A DNA stretch of 64,000 bases, from NCBI RefSeq assembly GCF_003315795.1, contig NZ_QMEY01000010.1, positions 124,001-188,000 of the forward strand, given 5' to 3'. The DNA is from Spongiactinospora rosea (GTDB taxonomy: Bacteria > Actinomycetota > Actinomycetes > Streptosporangiales > Streptosporangiaceae). Shown here piece by piece: positions 9,147-17,540 of this stretch (positions are counted from its first letter, which is position 1; every line of letters begins with the position of its first letter). The notes below the pieces were generated by a model. That model was not told the origin of the DNA. It saw only the letters and a list, made by a program, of their open reading frames with translations, and did not search any database. Made by a program: the position numbers and the translations under genes.

Positions 9147-10094
9147 TCATCTGGAAGCAAGCCCGAGGATCTTACGAGCGTTGGCATATCTAGTGTACAT
9201 AAGCTTCTGTAGCCGCGACACTTTATCTTTGTTAGCAGCGATAACTCTATTCTGAGCATCGGTGTAGACGGCTAGGCGCGCCCCAAAGTAGTCGGTTTCA
9301 TTCCGACACTGCTCGTCAGCCACCGCCGTTTGGATTTCCAGTGAAGTGACAGGGCGTCGACGAGTCTCAAGATTTACGTTCTCCTTCCATCTCTGATCGT
9401 TTTCTGCAGCATAAGGGGCACTGTAAGAGTAGCCTTGCTCGCGCATGCATGCGCTCCATCGTTTGTCGGCCTCGGTTAGTCGGGTATCCTTGAACGCGAC
9501 TTCCGAGGCGCTGTCCATCAGGCCCAGCATCTGCTTGTGCTCTCTGGGCTTTGCCGAGCTTGATCCGGCAGGGCTCGGGGCGCCGGTGTTCAGAGCGCGT
9601 TCCGCTTCATCGGCACACCCGCCGTCCGGAACCTTGATTCCATTAACAACTTTCTTTCCTAATCCAGTGTATGCCGCATCGATATTTGAGGGAATTATGA
9701 AAGCGCGTCTTCCATCTTGGGCCGCCCATGCCTCGTCGCGCATTCCCGGAGGTCCCTGGTACCCGTACTTTTTCACATCTCGCGGCGCCAACCATCCGGC
9801 ATAATCCGCATTCTTTGGGTACTTTACTGGCTTGGTATTTTTGGACGAAGGCATTCTGAGGCCGAATTTTCCGAGGCATAGGTCTGCTATTTTGAAGTCG
9901 GCTTGATCGACGACGCTTCGCTGTAGAGGGTCTAAGTCGTAAGCATCAAGGGGGAGCGTCAAATCTTTTTCCGAAAACACTTTCAGAAAGACTTCTTCTG
10001 TTTTATTCGATGAGCAGCCAGCAACAAATAGCAAGACGAAGGCCGTGATCGCTAGAGGGCGTTCTCTACTTAGAGAGATGATTTTAGAATCCAC
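9147..10094 (-). CDS. Putative lipoprotein of unknown function
   Basis: A 315-residue protein with an N-terminal type II signal peptide: basic start, hydrophobic 'PLAITAFVLLFVAGC' with the lipobox FVAGC placing the acylated Cys at about residue 27. It is therefore probably anchored to the outer face of the membrane. The mature part is charged, with Trp/Cys-containing segments ('WSACMREQGYSYS', 'DEQCRNETDYFG') reminiscent of small actinobacterial secreted proteins of unknown function. I recognise no catalytic motif. Base composition is clearly lower in G+C and codon use more relaxed than in the flanking cob genes, suggesting acquisition; the IS remnants on the left support that. The 290 bp to the left (8856-9146) contain nothing I can name. 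Confidence 0.75.
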   Translation of the reverse strand: MDSKIISLSRERPLAITAFVLLFVAGCSSNKTEEVFLKVFSEKDLTLPLDAYDLDPLQRSVVDQADFKIADLCLGKFGLRMPSSKNTKPVKYPKNADYAGWLAPRDVKKYGYQGPPGMRDEAWAAQDGRRAFIIPSNIDAAYTGLGKKVVNGIKVPDGGCADEAERALNTGAPSPAGSSSAKPREHKQMLGLMDSASEVAFKDTRLTEADKRWSACMREQGYSYSAPYAAENDQRWKENVNLETRRRPVTSLEIQTAVADEQCRNETDYFGARLAVYTDAQNRVIAANKDKVSRLQKLMYTRYANARKILGLASR

Positions 10095-10244
10095 TTATTC
10101 CTCGTTCGTGAGTATTTTGGAAACCATGACGCATGGTAGCACTGGCAGATTCATCCGGTGTAGCGCCAAACTGCGGTGGGCGGATGGCCGAACTGATATC
10201 GGCCGAACCGCCCACCGTTCAAACCTTGTGTCCGTTAGCTCGGA

Positions 10245-11024
10245 CTACCATGCCACTCTTGAGCCGTACTCCCAGCCGAATTCGGAATCTCGCCATCCAT
10301 GTCCACGGACATAGGTGGCCTCCGCCTTCCTGATGCCAGCAGTGTAGGAGCCGTCGACCCACCACCTGAAGTCCCGAGATCGGCTGCTGCTCCAGCCGCA
10401 GAAGTGCGGGCTTAAGGAAGTGTCCCACCAGCCGGTTGTGATCTTCTTCGGGGTGCCGTCTGTATAGCTGGCGTCATGGGTCGGGTACATCTTGGACCAG
10501 CCGTACCAGACGCTGTTCGCCGCCGCCTTCCCCTCATTCACACGCCACCAGACTTCTGAAGGGGTTCCCAGCCCATAGTCGCTGGTGTAGTTCGTATCCG
10601 AGACCGGGCCGGGGCCTGAGGAGTAGGACACGCTACCTGGGTTGGACAGCCAGTTCCCGCACCAGACATCGGCAGCAGCCGCGGCAGTGGTGTCGGCGGC
10701 GAAACCCACCTCTGCGCCCAGACCGTTTTCAACGGCCTTTTTGTCCTTTGCGTTGAGAGGAAGCTCGTCCACCGTGATCGGTTGTGGGGCGGGAGCCGGC
10801 TGATTCAGGATTGCGAGGTCGCGCTGCATCTCCTGCGCAGACAGGGTCTCGCCGGGGGCGATCCTCCGAAACTCCGGATCCTGGTCCGAGGCCCCTGAGG
10901 GGCTGGGGCCGTCCGCGAGGGCTGGGGCGACGTTGAGCATGGTGGCGACCGCGACAGCGGCAACCGCGATTGTCACGTACTTCGGCGACACAGAGGGTAT
11001 GCTCCTTTTGCAGTACCGCCCCAC
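10245..11024 (-). CDS. Secreted protein of unknown function
   Basis: 259 residues with a Sec signal peptide (basic N-terminus, hydrophobic 'VTIAVAAVAVATML', cleavage probably after ALA at about residue 37). The mature part has a Pro-rich segment and a Trp/Gly/Ser-rich C-terminal half with two Cys ('ADVWCGNWLSNPG' and 'SPHFCGWSSSRS') that could form a disulfide. The Trp-rich repeats ('WWRVNEGKAAANSVWYGW', 'GWWDTSLSPHF', 'FRWWVDG') suggest a compact extracellular fold, perhaps carbohydrate- or surface-binding, but I do not recognise the family. It follows the lipoprotein's promoter region on the same strand. Confidence 0.75.
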   Translation of the reverse strand: MGRYCKRSIPSVSPKYVTIAVAAVAVATMLNVAPALADGPSPSGASDQDPEFRRIAPGETLSAQEMQRDLAILNQPAPAPQPITVDELPLNAKDKKAVENGLGAEVGFAADTTAAAAADVWCGNWLSNPGSVSYSSGPGPVSDTNYTSDYGLGTPSEVWWRVNEGKAAANSVWYGWSKMYPTHDASYTDGTPKKITTGWWDTSLSPHFCGWSSSRSRDFRWWVDGSYTAGIRKAEATYVRGHGWRDSEFGWEYGSRVAW

Positions 11025-11299
11025 GGGTGGGCCAAAAGCTGTCCAGGCAGGACCACCTGTGGGGCTCAGCGATTAGTCTTAGCGGCGTGTTCGACAGCTG
11101 CGTGCCAGATGCGCCAAAGATGATGCTGTAGCCCTAATTTAGCCGTGGTGATTCCTCTTCGTTGGAACCTGATTGATCAGGACTCCTTTGCTTCTGTAAC
11201 CGGAGCCTTCTTTCTGCGGCTTCCGAAGGCTTGAAGTATCGCGTTGATCAACAAACATAACAGTGCATCAAGCAGGCTGTTTGAGCAATCCACATGAGG

Positions 11300-11315
11300 T
11301 GTGATCTATATCACA
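11300..11315. promoter_or_regulatory. CRP/FNR-like palindrome in AT-rich gap
   Basis: TGTGATCTATATCACA has 6-base perfect arms and exactly matches the TGTGA-N6-TCACA consensus of CRP-type regulators. It lies in an unusually AT-rich intergenic stretch (11025-11600) upstream, on the - strand, of the secreted-protein gene. That stretch contains no gene I can support. The function as a binding site is inferred from the consensus only. Confidence 0.4.
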
Positions 11316-11627
11316 TCACAATGAGTATGCATATACTTTCATTTGAGTAGAAAGTGTTGCTCAAGCGATGTCTACATGTGTCTCAGCGTCTCGCTGACAT
11401 ACGACGATCTGTGTGGCAAGGGAGCGCGGCGGGTGCCTAAAGGAGCCGCCGACCAGTGCAGGTGAGCTGGATAAGTGTGCGACCGATCAAGCATTTTTTG
11501 GTCGACCGGGTCGGCGAGGCGAGTCCGTGGTTAATCGAGGGGATTGAGACTGTGGGCCGAAAGAGGGCAACGTACCGACACATATCGGTCGTGGAGCTCA
11601 TCGGCGAGGGTTTCGTGGCGGCGGGTT

Positions 11628-11725
11628 GCAGGCTCCGGTGCAGTCTGTGCAAGGCCGGTCGCGCGTGCGTAGTCATTGCGGTGCTTCAGAGCCGCGAGCC
11701 CGCCCGAGGATGAAAAGGCTCACTG
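11628..11725 (+). mobile_element. IS5-type 3'-end remnant
   Basis: About 96 bases closely matching 8037-8131, the end of the + strand IS5 remnant: GCAGGCTCCGGTGCAG, CAAGGCCGGTC, CCCGCCCGAGGATGA, ending GGATGAAAAGGCTCACTG. The reading frame still resembles the transposase C-terminus ('CRLRCSLCKAG'). It ends exactly where a truncated HAD gene begins, so the IS end is probably the breakpoint. Confidence 0.7.
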
Positions 11726-11728
11726 CGT

Positions 11729-12217
11729 TTGGCTCGCCCAGGGATTGACGTGGCGAGTGAGTATCGCGCGAAGGAGGCCGCCGGTCGGGGAGAGGTCCTT
11801 GGCGAGGGGGACCTGTATCCGGACGTACGTCCCGTACTCGCCGCCCTTCGCCGAGCCGGTCACCGGGTGCTGATCGCAGGTAACCAGAGCGTCCGCGCGG
11901 GCGAACTGCTACGTGACCTGAACCTCCCGGCCGATGCGATCGCCACATCCGGCGAGTGGGGTATCGCAAAACCCGACGCGGGCTTCTTCGCACGCGTCGT
12001 GGACATGGCGGAGGTTCCGCCGGAGAACATCGTGTACGTCGGAGATCACCCCGCGAACGACATCCTCCCGGCGAAGGCCGCGGGAATGTGGACGGTTCAC
12101 ATCCGACGCGGCCCGTTGGGCCTGCTCTGGGGTGACTCGCCCTCGGGCAGAGAAGCCGATTGGCAGATAAGCTCGCTCGCCGAACTGGCCGAAATCGAGC
12201 ACCTACCGAAGAAGTGA
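11729..12217 (+). pseudogene. HAD-superfamily hydrolase, N-terminally truncated
   Basis: About 160 residues of a HAD-like phosphatase. Motif II region 'VLIAGNQS', motif III Lys in 'GIAKPDAGFF' and motif IV 'IVYVGDHPANDI' are present, but the N-terminal motif I (DxDxT/V nucleophile) is absent. The coding frame runs straight into the end of an IS5-type remnant a few bases upstream, with only a weak TTG (11729) as possible start. The simplest reading is a gene beheaded by IS insertion; without the catalytic Asp it cannot act as a phosphatase. An intact original may have been a small nucleotidase or Cof-like protein. Confidence 0.8.
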
Positions 12218-12326
12218 CCCCTTCTTTCTGGAGGGCCAACGATTTTGACGGCGCCTGCGAGCTCAGCCCCGACCGTCCGTCGCAACTCGGGTGTGCACCG
12301 TGGCGATCCAGTCGGCGTCTGGGGGA

Positions 12327-12881
12327 TCACCGCAGTTCAAGCAGCATGACGTCTTGGCGATCCGCGCCTGCCCATGGCCGCGTCGCGCCGACCCGGCGGT
12401 ACCCCCATGCTCGGTAAGCCGCTGTCGCTGGGAGTGCCGCTGGGTGAACGTTGAGGATCACGCGTTCCGCGCTCGTGCCATCGAGCAGCGCGTCATGAAG
12501 CAGGCGTGCGACGCCGCGCCTGCGCCACTGCGGGCGTACGGCGAGTTCCATCAGCCCGAAGGTACGGTGCCCGTCTTCGTGTCGCATTCCCTCCGGTGCC
12601 GCAGGCGTGACGTCGTCCCACCACCGGGTGTCGGCACCGAGCAGGTATCCGTAGGCGATCCCGACCGGTTCGCCCTCATCGGTGCGGGCCAGTACCCCGC
12701 TGAAAGTGGATTTGCGGATCTGTGAGCGGAAACGGTGGAAGGCGGCCTTGATATCGCTCGCAGTCTCGTTGTACGGCGGCTCGGCGAATGCCTCCGCGTA
12801 TACCGAGCGGAAGTCATCTTCGGCTTGTCCGGCTGCCACGCCGTTCAAGCGCTCGACCGAGAGACCTTCACCCCGCCTCAC
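12327..12881 (-). CDS. GNAT-family N-acetyltransferase
   Basis: A 184-residue acetyl-CoA-dependent acyltransferase. The pyrophosphate-binding motif A is visible as 'LAVRPQWRRRGVARLLHDAL' (R-x-x-G-x-A type) at about residues 112-131, preceded by the beta-4 strand 'TFGLMEL' and followed by the beta-5 region 'AERVILNVHPAALPATAAYRAWGYRRVG'. The GTG start at 12881 has GGAGGGATTCCC in front. The substrate cannot be told. It stands alone; the neighbouring genes are on independent units. Confidence 0.88.
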   Translation of the reverse strand: MRRGEGLSVERLNGVAAGQAEDDFRSVYAEAFAEPPYNETASDIKAAFHRFRSQIRKSTFSGVLARTDEGEPVGIAYGYLLGADTRWWDDVTPAAPEGMRHEDGHRTFGLMELAVRPQWRRRGVARLLHDALLDGTSAERVILNVHPAALPATAAYRAWGYRRVGATRPWAGADRQDVMLLELR

Positions 12882-13009
12882 GGGAATCCCTCCGTATGGT
12901 TCGGCGAATACGTGCCCGGCACTCGGCCGCCATCAGGCTGCCGAATTCAAGTTCCCGCATACTCCTTACATGCTTCTCCATTGGGCGGCGACCTCTGGTG
13001 CTGACGGAC

Positions 13010-13504
13010 TCAGCCAAGGTACGGTCCCGCGTCCTCTAGCCCTATGTCGATCCTGTACCGGATCGCCGGGCCGATCCGGTACCCGTCGAGGCTGGCGGGG
13101 GCGACCCAACGTACGTCGCGTGCCTCGTCCGGATTCGGGTGCAGCCGGCCGCCGATCACACGGGCGCGCAGGCAGATGTTGATCGGCTGGCGTACTTCGT
13201 CGACTTCGTCACCGTGCATGTAGGCGATCACGTGATCAGGGGTCGAGAAGATCCCCACCAGGCCCGTCACCTCGACGTCGAGGCCGGTCTCCTCCCGGCA
13301 CTCCCGTACGCCCGCCTGCGCGACCGTCTCGCCCTTCTTCACGCCGCCGGTGGGAATCGTCCACACATCGCTGTCGGCCCGATGGAGCAGTAGCAGATGT
13401 CCTTCGTCGTCGCGGACGAACACACTCGCGGATGCCTTCCGGCTGGTCGGCTTGGGAGCATCGGGGTCACGCCAGTAGTCGATCCGCCGCGTACGCCTGC
13501 TCAC
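13010..13504 (-). CDS. Nudix hydrolase
   Basis: A 164-residue pyrophosphohydrolase. The Nudix box is complete: 'GGVKKGETVAQAGVRECREE' continuing TGL (GX5EX7REUXEEXGU pattern), at about residues 60-82. The GTG start at 13504 overlaps the stop of the upstream XRE regulator by 4 bases (GTGA), so the two are co-translated. A Nudix enzyme coupled to an XRE protein with a large C-terminal domain is a recurrent actinobacterial pair; its substrate is unknown. Confidence 0.92.
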   Translation of the reverse strand: MSRRTRRIDYWRDPDAPKPTSRKASASVFVRDDEGHLLLLHRADSDVWTIPTGGVKKGETVAQAGVRECREETGLDVEVTGLVGIFSTPDHVIAYMHGDEVDEVRQPINICLRARVIGGRLHPNPDEARDVRWVAPASLDGYRIGPAIRYRIDIGLEDAGPYLG

Positions 13505-14238
13505 CTGTGCTCCCTCTCCAACGGTCGCGCCGATGCCCACACCCGCTCGTAGGACTCCAGGTACGTGTCGAAGTACGCCCCGTCGATGCGGCGCAGATGC
13601 GTGGTCGGCGTGTAGGCGGCCAGGATGCCGTACACATGGCTGTTGATCAGCATCTCGTCGTCGAACCGGTAGATGCTGTTGTACAGCGGAGTGTCGTGTA
13701 GCCTGATCTCGACCTGGGGCGGCATCCGCTCGGTGTAGTAGGCCATGACCGCTGTCACCCGACCGGCCACGCCGCCTCCGATCTGGTGTTCGGCGTCGCG
13801 TAGCCCGAGTTGTCGGCCGCCGGGATCGCCGATCAGCAGGCGAATCCGTGCCCCGGCCTCTGCTTTGCGGCACAGGGTGGGGATCCAGTCGCCGTGTTCC
13901 TCGGTGAGGAACAGCCCGGCGAAGGCCAGCAGGTCGACGTTGCGTTCGGCGGCGCGCAGCAACTCGGTCCACAGGTGCCGGGGCACATCGGTCCGGCGTG
14001 GATAGGTGGCGATGAGTTCGGCGCCGTTGAGGCTTGCCTTGTTCACCGATTCCGGCCACAGGTACGACTCGTCTTCCTGGACGATGGCGCCGACGCGATA
14101 CCGGGTCCGTGGATAGGGCACGGTTTCACCGGAGATCCAGCGCTCGACACTCTTGACGGACACGCCCGCGGCGTCGGCCAGGCCGGTGAGGTCAAGCCCG
14201 GCGCGGTGGATGGCGCGGCGAAGGCGCTCGTTCACCAT
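13501..14238 (-). CDS. XRE-family transcriptional regulator with C-terminal effector-like domain
   Basis: 245 residues. The N-terminal helix-turn-helix (about residues 5-60: 'LTGLADAAGVSVKSVERWIS') is of the Cro/CI type. The C-terminal ~170 residues ('LLRAAERNVDLLAFAGLF', 'RIRLLIGDPGG', 'MLINSHVYG') resemble the PLD-like DUF5919 domain found in similar proteins, but the classic HKD motif is not evident. It is coupled to the downstream Nudix gene. It may sense a nucleotide or metabolite handled by that enzyme (inference). Confidence 0.85.
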   Translation of the reverse strand: MVNERLRRAIHRAGLDLTGLADAAGVSVKSVERWISGETVPYPRTRYRVGAIVQEDESYLWPESVNKASLNGAELIATYPRRTDVPRHLWTELLRAAERNVDLLAFAGLFLTEEHGDWIPTLCRKAEAGARIRLLIGDPGGRQLGLRDAEHQIGGGVAGRVTAVMAYYTERMPPQVEIRLHDTPLYNSIYRFDDEMLINSHVYGILAAYTPTTHLRRIDGAYFDTYLESYERVWASARPLEREHR

Positions 14239-14351
14239 GCCGGTATGTTGCCATCTCCTGGCACCTGTAGCCGTGGCCTTGCCGGTTAGATGTCGCTAGA
14301 TGTCTTGCGGTGTAGAAGCGCTGGGTGATCGGATGGGCGCACAGTGTAGGC

Positions 14352-14645
14352 ATGTTGATCGAGCGGCTGCCCAACGACGACGACCTTCTGGTGGTGTGGG
14401 AGGTCGATGCTGGTGGGTCCGGTGCCGGTGGGGTGACCAAAGATGAAGTCGCCGCTGAGAAGACCATGCTGGAGGTTCTCGGTTCGTTCGCTGAGGGGCG
14501 GGGGCGGGTTCGGTACGCGCGGTTGGTGCCCGCGCCTCGTGGGGGCGTTTACGACTATCGGTACGGCAGCACGTTGGTCACCGCGTACCGCAGGGACGGT
14601 GAGACCGTCGCCGTGGTGGGGGACGAGTGGGAGGACACCCAATGA
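14352..14645 (+). CDS. Hypothetical protein
   Basis: 97 residues, acidic, starting MLIERLPNDDDLLVVWEVD and ending GDEWEDTQ. It is divergent from the XRE regulator. I chose the ATG at 14352 rather than the one nine codons earlier because it follows the normal spacing from the divergent gene and gives a natural N-terminus. No known domain is recognised. The protein may form a set with the next small + strand gene (14872-15105). The 226-bp gap between them is very GC-rich, with no convincing gene. Confidence 0.55.
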   Translation: MLIERLPNDDDLLVVWEVDAGGSGAGGVTKDEVAAEKTMLEVLGSFAEGRGRVRYARLVPAPRGGVYDYRYGSTLVTAYRRDGETVAVVGDEWEDTQ

Positions 14646-14871
14646 GCGGGTGCGGCGGCGTGGCGAGGGACTGCGGTGCGCCGCCGTGCCGTACGGCGGG
14701 CCGGCGCGGGCCCGCCCGGCGCGGGCGGGTGCGAGGTGTTCTCCCCGCCCGCGCCACCATCCAGGTCGGGCGGCGGCCTCAACCTGATCGCCCGAGGCCG
14801 TGCCGTGCCGTGCGGGTGGGCGGCGTGCCCCACAACGCCGCCTGCCCGTGCCTCTCATGGCGGGGTGTCCA

Positions 14872-15105
14872 ATGGACCCGTTGAGCCCCGGGGAACGTGC
14901 TCACCTCGCCGCGCTGGAGAGCACCTTTCCGGGGTGGCGGGTCCGAGTGGAAAAGGGCTGGTGGTGGGCGACGAAGTACGCCCCGCCCACTACAGAGCAG
15001 CGGGCGGCGGGGGTGCTGCATGAGTTCGCCCGGCAGGGGCCGTACGAAATGGCGGCGGCGCTGACGGTGCAGCTCGGCATCCTGGCGCGGTTGGGCGATG
15101 CCTGA
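14872..15105 (+). CDS. Hypothetical protein
   Basis: 77 residues, MDPLSPGERAHLAALESTF..., with a Trp-rich 'WRVRVEKGWWWATKYAPPT' core and a helical C-terminus 'GPYEMAAALTVQLGILARLG'. Codon use is consistent with a real gene. Small proteins of this kind accompany XRE regulators in streptosporangial genomes, but I cannot assign a function. The start at 14872 is the ATG nearest the conserved-looking N-terminus; earlier in-frame starts give low-complexity sequence. Confidence 0.55.
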   Translation: MDPLSPGERAHLAALESTFPGWRVRVEKGWWWATKYAPPTTEQRAAGVLHEFARQGPYEMAAALTVQLGILARLGDA

Positions 15106-15261
15106 CCTTTGTGACCTTTGTGAGAAACGGATCAGTGCGGCTGGGGGAGGAGGCGGTGCCTCCAATCCGAGACAGGTGGACGTGTGGTGCGAGCGTGTTC
15201 ATGCGACGACGGTCGAATTCTGCATCTGGTGGCGGTCGCGTTTTGATCTTGGATGTGGCTG

Positions 15262-15831
15262 TCATGCATTCGGCGGCGGGAGTACTGCGTGGCAGGCAGC
15301 CGTGATCAGCTCATCGACCAGTTGTGGCGGCGGGCGTCGTTCCAGTAGATAGCGGCGGACTGCGCCGTAGGGGACATCGACCGTGGCGAAGGTCAGCCGT
15401 TCGCGGTCGATGCCGGGATGGTGGGCGGTGAAGGAGTTCAGTGCGTCCGAGACCTGGGCGTTCAGTGTGTCGAGGTCCGCGCCGAGTTCGTCGGGCCATG
15501 TGGTGGCCAGTTCCTGTCGGCGATGGAGCAGCAACAGCGCGGCCTCGGTGGGATGCCGGCGGCACCACCTCGGCGTGTGCAGGGCGGCCGCCTGAGCGTC
15601 GCCGGCGGTCAGGGCCTCGACGAAGCCGCGTTGAAAGCTCCGTACGCTGCGAATCCACAAGGTGGCCAGCAAGAGGTCGCGGGAACTGAATCGGTGGTAC
15701 AGCGAGCCGGTCGGAGCGCCGAGCCGGGCGGCGATGGCGGCCATCGTGGCGGCGCCAGGTCCGTCCTCGGCCGTGATGGCCAGGGCCGCATCGAGGATCT
15801 GGTCCTCGCTGAACTTGGCCGCTCTTCCCAC
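15262..15831 (-). CDS. TetR-family transcriptional regulator
   Basis: 189 residues. The N-terminal HTH spans about residues 9-50 ('ILDAALAITAEDGPGAATMA' ... 'LGAPTGSLYHRFSSRDLL'), the standard TetR arrangement; the C-terminal ligand domain is helical. It is transcribed divergently from a SnoaL-like gene, with a 62-bp shared intergenic region that contains the palindrome ATTCTAGAAT. It therefore probably represses itself and that gene. Confidence 0.92.
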   Translation of the reverse strand: MGRAAKFSEDQILDAALAITAEDGPGAATMAAIAARLGAPTGSLYHRFSSRDLLLATLWIRSVRSFQRGFVEALTAGDAQAAALHTPRWCRRHPTEAALLLLHRRQELATTWPDELGADLDTLNAQVSDALNSFTAHHPGIDRERLTFATVDVPYGAVRRYLLERRPPPQLVDELITAACHAVLPPPNA

Positions 15832-15861
15832 TGTGCGTCCCCTCGTGATAGTAGTGGCTTT

Positions 15862-15871
15862 ATTCTAGAAT
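15862..15871. promoter_or_regulatory. Candidate TetR operator
   Basis: The perfect 10-bp palindrome ATTCTAGAAT is centred in the 62-bp region between the divergent TetR and SnoaL-like genes. Its location is what a TetR autorepressor site would show; binding is inferred. Confidence 0.4.
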
Positions 15872-15893
15872 GCTTCGTCTAATAAGGAGTGAC

Positions 15894-16301
15894 ATGGCCA
15901 CGGGGTCCGAAGTCGTCCAAGGCTTCTACAGTGCCGCCCAAGCGGGTGACGGCGCCGCGATCCTCGCCCTCCTCCATCCGGAGTTCCAGGCCCACACCGC
16001 ACCGGGCATGCCATGCCGCGCCGGAGGCACCTTCCAGGGGCCACTGGAAACGCTCGCCCGGGTTTGGGGGGCGGTCTTCGCCGAGTACGACACCGCTCCC
16101 TTCGAGGAGACCTGGCATGAGACCACCGACGGCATCGTCGTGGTCACCGGGCATTACCGAGGCACCGCGCGAGCCACTGGACGCGCCCACCAGGCCGAGT
16201 TCGTCCACCTGTGGCGCGTCGCCGATGGACGGATCTCGTGGCTGCACCAGTACACCGACACCGCGCGCTGGCACGAAGCCCTTGTTCCGGTGGCCGATTG
16301 A
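15894..16301 (+). CDS. SnoaL-like / NTF2-fold protein
   Basis: A 135-residue single-domain alpha+beta barrel protein: 'VVQGFYSAAQAGDGAAILAL', 'LHPEFQAHTAPGMP', 'GIVVVTGHYRGTARATGR', 'EFVHLWRVADGRISWLHQYT'. The fold is used by cyclases, dehydratases and limonene-epoxide-hydrolase relatives, so the reaction cannot be stated. The start at 15894 (MATGSEVV) is set by AAGGAG 5 nt upstream; an earlier ATG at 15870 lacks this. Divergent from the TetR regulator, its likely controller. Confidence 0.88.
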   Translation: MATGSEVVQGFYSAAQAGDGAAILALLHPEFQAHTAPGMPCRAGGTFQGPLETLARVWGAVFAEYDTAPFEETWHETTDGIVVVTGHYRGTARATGRAHQAEFVHLWRVADGRISWLHQYTDTARWHEALVPVAD

Positions 16302-16469
16302 AACGCCACCATATCTGCCCTGGTGTCCCCCCGTAGGCCCACGCTGGGGAGCCGTCGACGGCGACGCGATCATGTCCCATTCAGATCAACCCTCGGTCCA
16401 AGAAACATTCCCTAGCAGCCGATGCAGCCCCGCGACAACGGTGGCGCTGTCGTCCTGGAAAACCGCGAA

Positions 16470-16494
16470 GCCCGCCCCTCGCTGAGGGGCGGGC
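16470..16494. terminator. Stem-loop terminator
   Basis: An 11-bp perfect stem (GCCCGCCCCTC / GAGGGGCGGGC) with a 3-nt loop, downstream of the SnoaL-like gene and facing the membrane-protein gene on the other strand; probably bidirectional. No T-run follows, as is common in actinomycetes. The rest of 16302-16623 shows no gene. Confidence 0.7.
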
Positions 16495-16623
16495 CTCGTC
16501 GTCTTGTGCGAGTTCACCCGTACGTTCCGATGGCCGGTGGCCGGTGGCTCGTCCGGCCCGGAGTACTGCTGCGGCGGCGGATCATTCACGGGCAGATGGG
16601 GCTGAAGAACCTTCGGGCTGTCC

Positions 16624-17214
16624 TTAGGGGTCCTTCACTTGTTTCGTCGTGGTCTCCTGAATCAAGACCTGCGGGCCGAGCAACTGGGCCAAGCGCCCGG
16701 CCAGGGTGGGATCGTGCAGGTTCGTGACACTCACGGTCTTGACCACGCCGGGATGGCCATAGCTCATTGAAAGCGTGGTGAGTCCGTGTTCGGCGGTCTC
16801 GACCCAGTGGGAGATTTCGATGTCGATCACCGTGTTGATATCCACGGTGGTGGAAGAGGTCGAGCTCGTCAGGCTGACTTGAGTTCGGGTGAACTCCATG
16901 CGGTCGATTACCAGCTTGCTGACAGCCCGCCCGCACATTGAGCCGAGGACGAGACATGTGGCCCACGCCGCGGCGGCCCACCACCACTCCAGCCCCAGGC
17001 CCCACCAGACGATCACCGCTGCGAGGATGCCAACAGCCATCCCGAGAGTACGGAAACAACCTCCTGCCTGTGATGAAACCGAGGGGAGGCTCGGTAATCG
17101 TGTCCAGGCCAGCGTTTCCACGCCGGCCTCACCAGAGGTGCGGACGGTCGACGATGCGCCAAGAGATCCTGATTCGCACAAGACAACTGTAGGCCGCGCG
17201 CCTGGGAAGCGCAT
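16624..17214 (-). CDS. Hypothetical membrane protein
   Basis: 196 residues starting MRFPGARP at 17214. Two adjacent membrane helices lie near residues 55-95 ('LGMAVGILAAVIVWWGLG' and 'WWWAAAAWATCLVLGSMCG'). A soluble C-terminal domain follows, rich in Thr/Ser beta strands ('TRTQVSLTSSTSSTTVDINT', 'VSVTNLHDPTLAGRLAQLLG'), similar in layout to PH-like/YdbT-type domains. The function is unknown. I preferred the internal ATG because a ribosome-binding-like GGGATCT precedes it and the sequence before it is less gene-like. Confidence 0.6.
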   Translation of the reverse strand: MRFPGARPTVVLCESGSLGASSTVRTSGEAGVETLAWTRLPSLPSVSSQAGGCFRTLGMAVGILAAVIVWWGLGLEWWWAAAAWATCLVLGSMCGRAVSKLVIDRMEFTRTQVSLTSSTSSTTVDINTVIDIEISHWVETAEHGLTTLSMSYGHPGVVKTVSVTNLHDPTLAGRLAQLLGPQVLIQETTTKQVKDP

Positions 17215-17385
17215 CGGAGATCCCTCGCCGGTTAGCCCCGATGCAATTGAGAGGTAAGAACTTCCGGACCGCGGAACGCGATACGACAACCCTCAAGCCT
17301 TTCTCGGTGCCGTCACCTTGGCCGCCTCGGCCATCTGGCTCCAGCACCTGATCCAAGAAATAGCTCCTTGGGGGCTGGTTTAGTC

Positions 17386-17532
17386 GGTGCTCGGTACGGC
17401 GGGTGAGTGCGACGCACGGGAAATGCCGGGATGGGGCCGCTGCTGGGCACGGTGGGGCGGTGAGAGGTGGCCTGCGGTAGGTCGGGCGGAGCCCGGCAAA
17501 GGGAATGCGGCTGAGCGAAGCGAAGGCGATTG
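17386..17532 (-). repeat. Dispersed ~150-bp repeat, copy B (inverted)
   Basis: Read on the - strand this is CAATCGCCTTCGCTTCGCTC, TGCCGGGCTCCGCCCGA, CGCCCCACCGTGC, TTTCCCGTGCGTCG and TACCGAGCACC in the same order and at nearly the same spacing as copy A at 7111-7259. It lies just beyond the 3' end of the LAL regulator gene. Confidence 0.7.
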
Positions 17533-17540
17533 GTGTTCGG

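Noticed and set aside
14627..14871. Open frames in the GC-rich gap between two small + strand genes
   Set aside because: Arg/Gly/Pro-rich, with no SD and overlapping antisense frames; no gene supported.
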